Source: Nitrososphaerota archaeon
GTDB lineage: Archaea; Thermoproteota; Bathyarchaeia; Bathyarchaeales; Bathycorpusculaceae
Length of the DNA: 7,006 nucleotides
Direction of reading: 5' to 3'
Assembly (NCBI GenBank): GCA_031283385.1
Contig: JAITBW010000076.1
Location: 1 to 7,006, forward strand
Positions 1 to 4,410 of the stretch are shown here, one piece after another. The notes beneath the pieces are model-generated. The model had not been told where the DNA came from. It worked only from the letters and a program-made list of their open reading frames with translations, and searched no databases. Numbering within the stretch: the stretch's first letter is position 1; the number at the start of each line of letters is the position of its first letter. The translations under genes were made by a program, and so were the position numbers.

Positions 1-116
1 AAAATTTGAAATGCAAGGTTTTTGATAACTCTATTATTCCTTGTGAAGTTACCAAACAACAACGACTTTTGTTTGAAACCTTAGATATTGTAGTACCTAA
101 AACCTGCGGAATTTAG
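1..116 (+). CDS. C-terminal fragment of an open frame, possibly a DDE transposase
   Basis: A reading frame that is open from base 3 ends at a TAG at 114-116, giving 37 residues with no start in the window. The tail includes ...EVTKQQRLLFETLDIVVPK..., a helix rich in K, Q and R followed by a short hydrophobic strand and a Pro-Lys end. From memory this resembles the C-termini of some archaeal IS4/IS1634-type transposases, which often end in a 'TK-Q..-L-..-L-I-.-.-P' pattern. No catalytic residue is visible, so the family is tentative. The gene runs towards the end of the cbi operon, so the two are convergent. It may be the tail of an intact gene or of a decayed insertion sequence; the window edge prevents a decision. 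Confidence 0.4.
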   Translation, partial: NLKCKVFDNSIIPCEVTKQQRLLFETLDIVVPKTCGI

Positions 117-304
117 GAACTTAACTACACAAACTCAACCAGAAGCAAATCCATCGACATAGACAAAAACAAAAACCGAAACATCACTTCCACATAAATA
201 GCACACAAAACACAAAACAACAATAAATCACTAACACTTCCAGCAAAATTCCTAAAACAAGAAACACCCGTTATGTAAGAAGTCCATATAATATAATAAT
301 AGAT
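117..304. other. A/C-rich intergenic stretch without a convincing gene
   Basis: This separates the left-edge fragment from the end of cbiO. The plus strand is rich in A and C and poor in T and G, a bias also seen on the coding strands of the cbi and top6 genes here. All plus frames are broken by stops. One minus-strand frame is open for roughly 60 codons and reads as a hydrophobic peptide, but it has no good start or ribosome binding site and is probably only the complement of the A/C bias. The stretch may be decayed coding DNA or the 3' untranslated region of the cbi transcript. Confidence 0.5.
163..177 (-). terminator. Possible U-tract terminator of the cbi operon
   Basis: Read on the minus strand, this is GGTTTTTGTTTTTGT, two T5 runs separated by a G, about 130 bases after the cbiO stop codon. 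Archaeal RNA polymerase commonly terminates at oligo-T stretches without a strong hairpin, so this is the best candidate for the operon's end. No hairpin was seen next to it. It rests on base composition only. Confidence 0.3.
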
Positions 305-1141
305 TTATTGTTTGTTTTTTAGGATTTGCGATAGTGTTTCTTTTCCTTCGTCTATTGTTAGAGGAAATTTTTTGATTATGTCTTGATTTTTAAGTTCAGT
401 AAATATGCTTACAGTTGCTGGTGGTTCTAAGCCTGATTGTTCTAGTATGTCTTTATTTTGCAGTATTTCACGGGTTTTCCCTTCATCGAGTTTTAATCCA
501 TGGTTTATTATAACTATACGGTCTGCTAATTCAGGTATAGCTTCAGCATCGTGTGTGGATATAATTATGGTTGTACCTGCTTTGTTGAGTTCGTTTAAAG
601 TATCAATTAGATTGCGACGGGAGGTTAGGTCGAGGTTTGCTGTGGGTTCGTCTAGTATTAGTAGTTCTGGTTTTAGAACGAGTGCTGTTGCTAGGGATAC
701 TTTCTTTTTTTCTCCGAAGCTTAGTCTGTGTGTAGGTCGGTGTTTAAGATGAGTTATGTTCATTTTTTCGAGTATATTTGTGCTTTGTGTTTTGATGTAT
801 TTGTCTGGGAGTTTTAGGTTTTTAGGACCGTATTCTATGTCTTCTATTACGCTTGGTGTGAAGAGTTGGTCATCTGGGTCTTGGAAGACTATGCCTATAC
901 GACTGCGTTTTTTTTGAAAGTTTTTTGATGTTGTTTTTTCGTCGAATACCTTGATAGTACCAGAATTTGGTGTTAGCAGCCCTGCTATTAGCAGTATTAG
1001 TGTTGATTTGCCTGAGCCATTTGGTCCAAGTAGGGCTATGCGTTCGCCTTGTGTTACTTCGAAGGATATCCCGTTTAGGGCTGTGATGCCTGCGGGGTAG
1101 CTGAATTTTATGTTATCAATGGATATTATGGGATTAGTCAT
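305..1141 (-). CDS. cbiO: Cobalt/nickel ECF transporter ATP-binding protein CbiO
   Basis: This 278-residue ABC ATPase powers the Co/Ni importer from the cytoplasmic face. The motifs are complete and in order: Walker A GPNGSGKST (residues 39-47), Q-loop Gln87 in FQDPDDQLF, ABC signature LSFGE (140-144, in place of the textbook LSGGQ), Walker B LLILDEPT with catalytic Glu165, D-loop ANLD (168-171) and switch His197. The FQDPDDQLF sequence and the extra tail of about 60 residues after the H-loop are typical of the CbiO/EcfA family. The ATG has GAGG 7 bases upstream and lies 9 bases after the cbiQ stop, so the gene is the last of the cbiMNQO operon. Length is normal. The family assignment is firm; Co versus Ni cannot be decided from the ATPase. 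Confidence 0.95.
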   Translation of the reverse strand: MTNPIISIDNIKFSYPAGITALNGISFEVTQGERIALLGPNGSGKSTLILLIAGLLTPNSGTIKVFDEKTTSKNFQKKRSRIGIVFQDPDDQLFTPSVIEDIEYGPKNLKLPDKYIKTQSTNILEKMNITHLKHRPTHRLSFGEKKKVSLATALVLKPELLILDEPTANLDLTSRRNLIDTLNELNKAGTTIIISTHDAEAIPELADRIVIINHGLKLDEGKTREILQNKDILEQSGLEPPATVSIFTELKNQDIIKKFPLTIDEGKETLSQILKNKQ

Positions 1142-1150
1142 TTTATAGCC

Positions 1151-1966
1151 TCATAGTAATGGGATGTATGTGAATATGATTATTATTGATGCTATAAATG
1201 CGACATCTTTTACATGGAGAGGGGGTATTGTGGAGAGGGCAGTGTTGTTGTTTATGTCGAAGCCTCTTGCTTTCATAGCTAGGTAAACGCGTTCGGAACG
1301 TTCGTATGTGCGGATGAATAGGGAGGAGAGTAGTGTGCCCAAATTTTTTAGGGTTTGAAAGTTTATTGTTTTTTTGTTTATGTATGTTCGGGCTTCTTTT
1401 GCTATGAGTATGCTTTGCGCTTCATGTATGGAAACAAAGAAGTAGCGGTATGTTAGGCTGAAGAGTTGAATTATTAGGGGCGGAGTTTTTAGTGTGGCTA
1501 AGAGTTTTAGGGTTTTGTCAAAGCCTGTTGAGAGTATCAATAGACTAAGGGTTGCTACGCAGAACCATATGCGTGAGATAAAGACGGAAAAATTTATGAC
1601 TCCTTCAGTGGTTATTGCCAAGTTCATACTGCCAATGTTTGTTGTCCATATGGGTGTGCCAGTGGTTAAAAATAGTATTGGTATGGAAACTGTTGCCATA
1701 AGTAGGGGTATAAATGCGGTGCGGGTTAAGAGCTGTTTTAGAGATATGCGGGATGCTAGGGCAAAAATTATGGGAATTAGGCAGATGGTAAGTAAGTATT
1801 GGATGCTTGTTATAAATAGGGCAGAGATTATCATGGCAGCTATGGCAATTAGTTTTGCTATTGGGTTTATAGCTTGCATTAGTCCTTTTTTTTCACTTAA
1901 ATCCTCAATATATACTATAGTTTCAGCACTTGCCAAAAGACCTCTTAAGGATATGGGGACTCTCAT
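1151..1966 (-). CDS. cbiQ: ECF transporter transmembrane coupling protein CbiQ
   Basis: This 271-residue integral membrane protein is the EcfT-type scaffold that joins the metal-binding subunit CbiM to the ATPase CbiO. Hydrophobic segments are visible near residues 36-55, 57-75, 84-102, 125-148, 163-180 and 252-270. The cytoplasmic coupling region between the last two carries two short Ala-Arg motifs: EART (191-194), a variant of the usual Ala-Arg-Gly, and KARGF (232-236), a canonical one. In this family these helices dock into grooves of the ATPase. The start codon overlaps the stop of the upstream gene by 4 bases (ATGA), indicating translational coupling. Length and topology are normal. Confidence 0.93.
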   Translation of the reverse strand: MRVPISLRGLLASAETIVYIEDLSEKKGLMQAINPIAKLIAIAAMIISALFITSIQYLLTICLIPIIFALASRISLKQLLTRTAFIPLLMATVSIPILFLTTGTPIWTTNIGSMNLAITTEGVINFSVFISRIWFCVATLSLLILSTGFDKTLKLLATLKTPPLIIQLFSLTYRYFFVSIHEAQSILIAKEARTYINKKTINFQTLKNLGTLLSSLFIRTYERSERVYLAMKARGFDINNNTALSTIPPLHVKDVAFIASIIIIFTYIPLL

Positions 1967-2262
1967 GCGGGATCTCTCTTTTTGCTTAACACTTTAGCGA
2001 CAGCAAATGCTACCATGAACAGTAAAAATGTGGAAGCTATTCCTATTACAAGATTGCTCCATTTATTTTCAGAGCCTGAAAGGTTATAATCTGGGAAAGG
2101 TGGGTCATAAATCGGTTGTTCTTCTATGCCCAGTTCGGAGGCTTTTAAATCAAGGGCTTCTAGGGCATATGAAAAGCAGAAAACGCCCAATATAACAAGT
2201 ATTAATGCCAGTGATAAACCAATTAGCATAGTTTTTTGGTTTAATTTTTTACTCTTTTGCAT
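1963..2262 (-). CDS. cbiN: CbiN-like (PDGLE-type) small membrane subunit of the Co/Ni transporter
   Basis: This protein of 99 residues (ATG start) has two membrane helices, near residues 11-33 and 70-92, and an extracellular loop of about 35 residues between them. The loop has an acidic and Pro-rich stretch, EEQPIYDPPFPDY, like the PDGLE-domain proteins that stand between the M and Q genes of archaeal and bacterial Co/Ni importers. In CbiMN and NikMN systems this subunit is needed alongside the M subunit for metal uptake. It lies between cbiM and cbiQ and overlaps both. A TTG at 2265 could serve as an alternative start, adding one residue. I chose the ATG at 2262, 9 bases after the GGAGG. The PDGLE match is by pattern and position, so NikN is equally possible as a name. 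Confidence 0.8.
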   Translation of the reverse strand: MQKSKKLNQKTMLIGLSLALILVILGVFCFSYALEALDLKASELGIEEQPIYDPPFPDYNLSGSENKWSNLVIGIASTFLLFMVAFAVAKVLSKKRDPA

Positions 2263-2953
2263 CAATGGTTTCCTCCTTTGTCACCTTATTTTTAAATATA
2301 TACAATTTACTCAATATTGGGCTCTGCTCTAACACGTCAGGTCGTAGCTTTAGAAGTGTCATTATTAAAACTACAGTAACTATGCCTTCAAGTACGCCAA
2401 TTATGGAATGGTTAACAACCATAGCGGGTAGCACAACATTGAGACTGTATAGGGTCATGGGGGATAAGCCAACTTGTATGCCTGCTGCTATTGCTGATAG
2501 TAGATCACTAAATAGGGCGGAAATAAAAATGATAGCCCATAAACTGAAGCCCATTTTAGGTTTAAACAATTTGTTTAGGATTATAAAGATGATGCATGGG
2601 ATAAATATGCCGATTACGCCCATGTTTAGGACGTTTGCTCCAAGTGCTATAAGTCCGCCGTCGCCAAATAGGAATGCTTGTAGGACTAGGATTATGGACA
2701 TTGATATTAGTCCGGCGAAGGGTCCTAAAATTAGTCCAATTACGGCTCCGCCTAAAATGTGTGCGGTGGTTTCGCCGAATAGGGGAATGTTTACAAACAT
2801 GGCTGCAAAGAAGAGGGCGGTTAGTAGTCCCATCATGGGGACTTGTTTTTCGGTGATTTTGATTTTTTTAAATGCTATTGTCCAGAATAGTATGACTATT
2901 AGGAAAGCGGGGATGGCGAATGTTATGGGGATAAAGCCGTCAGGTATGTGCAT
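2249..2953 (-). CDS. cbiM: Cobalt/nickel ECF transporter metal-binding subunit CbiM (or NikM)
   Basis: This 234-residue polytopic membrane protein is the metal-binding S component. It starts with the hallmark MHIPDGF. In the NikM structures the metal is held by the N-terminal residues including His2 and by a later His in a T-x-A-H-x-x-G-G motif, here His65 in TTAHILGG. The diagnostic FGDGGLIALGANVLNMG stretch (96-112) is present, and about seven hydrophobic segments cover residues 10-200. The start is fixed by the conserved N-terminus and by GGAG 9 bases upstream. Its 3' end overlaps the small-subunit gene. It is the first gene of the operon, read from the promoter at about 2998-3009. Metal choice (Co or Ni) is not visible from these motifs. 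Confidence 0.95.
   Translation of the reverse strand: MHIPDGFIPITFAIPAFLIVILFWTIAFKKIKITEKQVPMMGLLTALFFAAMFVNIPLFGETTAHILGGAVIGLILGPFAGLISMSIILVLQAFLFGDGGLIALGANVLNMGVIGIFIPCIIFIILNKLFKPKMGFSLWAIIFISALFSDLLSAIAAGIQVGLSPMTLYSLNVVLPAMVVNHSIIGVLEGIVTVVLIMTLLKLRPDVLEQSPILSKLYIFKNKVTKEETIDAKE
2272..2279 (-). promoter_or_regulatory. Strong Shine-Dalgarno site for cbiN inside the end of cbiM
   Basis: The minus strand reads AAAGGAGG here. It is 6 bases before a TTG (2265-2263) and 9 bases before an ATG (2262-2260) in the same frame. It is the best ribosome binding site in the operon and lies within the last codons of cbiM. It supports independent initiation of the small subunit and leaves the exact start codon slightly open. 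Confidence 0.7.
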
Positions 2954-2969
2954 TTTTCATTTCTCCAAC

Positions 2970-2999
2970 AGTAATACGTTTATTTAAAAAAGTATTACT
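2970..2999. promoter_or_regulatory. Candidate operator: 8-bp perfect inverted repeat over the cbiM promoter
   Basis: AGTAATAC at 2970-2977 and GTATTACT at 2992-2999 form a perfect inverted repeat with a 14-base spacer. It spans the interval from the edge of the TATA box to the expected transcription start, where a repressor would block initiation. A related heptamer, GTGTTAC, lies on the other side of the TATA box at 3008-3014. A metal-responsive regulator is plausible. However, the half-sites are in the opposite order to the Escherichia coli NikR operator (GTATGA-N16-TCATAC), so I do not name one. No regulator gene is in the window. Confidence 0.4.
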
Positions 3000-3009
3000 A
3001 TATATAAGT
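2998..3009 (-). promoter_or_regulatory. TATA box of the cbiMNQO operon
   Basis: The minus strand reads ACTTATATATAG here, close to the archaeal TATA consensus. Its centre is about 50 bases upstream of the cbiM ATG. With the usual archaeal TATA-to-start distance of about 25-27 bases, transcription would begin near 2976, giving a leader of about 20 bases that contains the GGAG site. No riboswitch fits in the 77 bases between the gene and the insertion sequence. Confidence 0.55.
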
Positions 3010-3026
3010 GTTACCAACATAAAAAA

Positions 3027-3030
3027 CAGT
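3027..3030. repeat. Left target-site duplication CAGT of the insertion sequence
   Basis: CAGT directly abuts the outer end of the left terminal inverted repeat. The same four bases abut the right terminal repeat at 4049-4052. Duplications of a few bases at the insertion site are expected for this type of transposition and fix the element's borders. Confidence 0.75.
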
Positions 3031-3055
3031 TCTTTTCCCAAAATAATTTCACCCC
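3031..3055 (+). repeat. Left terminal inverted repeat of the IS
   Basis: It begins TCTTTTCCC and ends TTTCACCCC and is identical over 25 bases to the reverse complement of 4024-4048. The match stops at both ends: the inner neighbours differ (TCT against ATA in the complement), and the outer neighbours are the CAGT duplication. Confidence 0.93.
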
Positions 3056-3068
3056 TCTCAATTAGGTT

Positions 3069-3995
3069 ATGGTTAAGGTCAAAAAGCGGGGAGAACTTAG
3101 GTGGTGTCTAGAAAAGCATGCTGTTGGGGAGGTGACGGTGAAATGGGCGGCTGGGTACCTCAAAATATCTCCTCGAAGATTCAAGCAGCTCTACGCCCAA
3201 TATAAAACCACCAACGTCATCCCCGCAATTGGACAAAACTTGGGCAGGCCCAAAAAACAAATAACGCCAGAAACAATTGAACTTATCAAACAAGCATACG
3301 AAAAAGACCAGCTAAACGCGCAATATCTTGAAAAAATCATCTCCGCTCGCCAAAAAATAACCCTGTCGCATAGAACAATTCATAAGGTTTTGCTAAAATT
3401 GGGATACGCACACCACCAGCCTAACAAGCAGAAACGCAGAGCACCATGGATCCGTTATGAGCGTAAGCATTCTTTGTCAATGGTGCATACTGATTGGCAC
3501 CATGCTAAGAATGGCAAGTATTTGTGCACCATTTTAGATGATGCTTCAAGGAAAATTATTGCAGCCGGAGAATTTGATAATGAGACAACAAAGAATGCGC
3601 TTATAGTTTTAAAGAAAGCTCGCCGGGAATGCAGAAAATGGTATCCTATTCACTCGATTTTGACTGATCATGGTGTACAGTTTTATGCTAATAAACGGGA
3701 TAAGAAAGGGTTTGCTGAGCATGAATATGAGCAGTACCTCAAAAGGTATCATATTAGGCATATTCTTTGCAGAGTGAATCATCCTCAAACTAACGGCAAG
3801 CTGGAAAAGTTTCATGATCTCTATATTAACCATAGAGGCAGGTTTGGCAGTTTGGCGAAGTTTGTTGATTGGTACAATAATAGGCCTCATGGTGCGCTTA
3901 ACCTGTGGGAAGCAGAGTCACCCAATATGGCATTTGTTAGAAAATTGTGGCCTGAGGTATGGCTGAGTATAGCGGCTAAACAGTTTAGATGGTAA
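3069..3995 (+). CDS. IS481-like DDE transposase
   Basis: This 308-residue enzyme would cut and join the ends of its own insertion sequence. The N-terminus holds a helix-turn-helix (about residues 16-45), a Gly-Arg-Pro linker (59-61) and a second DNA-binding helical region (about 88-113). The integrase-type RNase H core covers about 133-275. Its likely catalytic triad is Asp142 (HTDWHH), Asp200 (LTDHGVQF) and Glu246 (NGKLEKF), followed by DWYNNRPHGALN. The second Asp and the Glu are 45 residues apart, about ten more than in classic DD35E enzymes. The extra residues are the charged segment near 206-221. I recall the same segment in related archaeal transposases, so it is probably a subgroup trait. 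The ATG is the first possible start because a TAG sits in frame at 3063-3065. The gene is intact; activity is inferred. Confidence 0.9.
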   Translation: MVKVKKRGELRWCLEKHAVGEVTVKWAAGYLKISPRRFKQLYAQYKTTNVIPAIGQNLGRPKKQITPETIELIKQAYEKDQLNAQYLEKIISARQKITLSHRTIHKVLLKLGYAHHQPNKQKRRAPWIRYERKHSLSMVHTDWHHAKNGKYLCTILDDASRKIIAAGEFDNETTKNALIVLKKARRECRKWYPIHSILTDHGVQFYANKRDKKGFAEHEYEQYLKRYHIRHILCRVNHPQTNGKLEKFHDLYINHRGRFGSLAKFVDWYNNRPHGALNLWEAESPNMAFVRKLWPEVWLSIAAKQFRW

Positions 3996-4023
3996 AATCA
4001 TGAATAGCAAGATAATCTACTAT

Positions 4024-4048
4024 GGGGTGAAATTATTTTGGGAAAAGA
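4024..4048 (-). repeat. Right terminal inverted repeat of the IS
   Basis: It begins GGGGTGAAA and ends TGGGAAAAGA on the plus strand and is a perfect 25-base inverted copy of the left end. It starts 28 bases after the transposase stop codon. Confidence 0.93.
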
Positions 4049-4052
4049 CAGT
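4049..4052. repeat. Right target-site duplication CAGT
   Basis: CAGT follows the right terminal repeat without a gap and matches 3027-3030. Joining 3030 to 4053 restores the sequence before insertion. Confidence 0.75.
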
Positions 4053-4100
4053 ATTATTTTAAATTATTGCCTTGTCTGTATGTTAACACTGTTTTTTAAA

Positions 4101-4123
4101 TTGATGTTTTCTCTTTTTCCTTT
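4101..4123 (+). terminator. Possible T-rich terminator downstream of the IS
   Basis: After a T6 run at 4092-4097, the plus strand reads TTGATGTTTTCTCTTTTTCC and onward here, a pyrimidine-rich tract of the type that ends archaeal transcripts. It would stop read-through from the transposase before top6B. Support is composition only. Confidence 0.25.
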
Positions 4124-4356
4124 AAGCAGTTTGCTGTTAAAAAACACAAAATTTGTGCGAAGGATATAACTATGGAGTACAATTTAAAAACCCTAACTTT
4201 TAACGTTTTTACCACTTCCAACAATAACCTGTTTCGTGATTATTTTTTACCTATTTTTTATACATAATCACAGCAAAAATATACATGTTTTTACTTTTTA
4301 CACCTCTTAAAAATGAAGAGTTTATTTTCTAGTTTCAGTTAACTTAAAGAACAAGC

Positions 4357-4368
4357 AATAAATATACT
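4357..4368 (+). promoter_or_regulatory. Candidate TATA box of the top6BA operon
   Basis: AATAAATATACT lies about 50 bases before the top6B ATG, the same distance as the cbiM TATA box from its gene. Transcription would start near 4390, leaving a leader of about 20 bases that includes GGAGTGGG (4394-4401). In this AT-rich stretch other TATA-like strings exist, so the choice rests on distance. Confidence 0.4.
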
Positions 4369-4410
4369 TACGAAAAATACAAATCTTAAAACTGGAGTGG
4401 GTAAACAACT

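Larger units (their letters stand above)
3031..4048 (+). mobile_element. Complete IS481-like insertion sequence, 1018 bp
   Basis: The element is bounded by 25-bp perfect terminal inverted repeats (3031-3055 and 4024-4048) and flanked by the 4-bp direct repeat CAGT (3027-3030 and 4049-4052). It contains one full-length DDE transposase gene on the plus strand. Size, single-gene layout and a transposase ending in NGKLEKF...DWYNNRPHGALN fit the IS481 group. Intact ends, perfect repeats and an unbroken gene suggest a recent insertion and possible activity. It lies between the divergent cbi and top6 operons, close to the cbiM promoter. Confidence 0.9.
4053..4410. other. AT-rich intergenic region upstream of top6B with short inverted repeats
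   Basis: This 358-base stretch has no clear gene. TGTTTTTTAA at 4090-4099 is matched by its inverted copy TTAAAAAACA at 4137-4146. A short palindrome, CACAAA-A-TTTGTG, lies at 4145-4157, and a 5-bp hairpin, CTCTT/AAGAG, lies at about 4303-4320. A 31-codon ORF with a GAAGGA site before its ATG runs from 4172 to 4267 (MEYNLKTLTF...FYT). It has no recognisable family, so I do not call it a gene. The right end holds the top6B promoter. I saw no tRNA, riboswitch or CRISPR repeat here. Confidence 0.6.

Noticed and set aside
117..304. Minus-strand hydrophobic frame of about 60 codons downstream of cbiO
   Set aside because: It has no suitable start or ribosome binding site. T-rich complement of A/C-rich DNA yields hydrophobic codons by chance.
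1494..1997. Plus-strand open frame of 167 codons opposite cbiQ
   Set aside because: It is antisense to cbiQ, with low-complexity content and no recognisable motif.
2265..2987. Plus-strand open frame of 240 codons opposite cbiM
   Set aside because: It lies antisense to a gene with unmistakable CbiM motifs, and its translation shows no domain. It is a product of the host's base bias.
2970..2999. Direct assignment of the palindrome as a NikR operator
   Set aside because: The half-site order is reversed relative to the known GTATGA-N16-TCATAC operator, and no NikR gene is in the window.
2954..3030. Cobalamin or NiCo riboswitch upstream of cbiM
   Set aside because: The space between TATA box and ATG leaves a leader of about 20 bases, too short for a known riboswitch, and no conserved riboswitch core is visible.
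4053..4410. C/D box small RNA or tRNA in the gene-poor region
   Set aside because: One C-box-like TTGATGT is present near 4101, but no properly spaced D box, cloverleaf or GC-rich stem was found.
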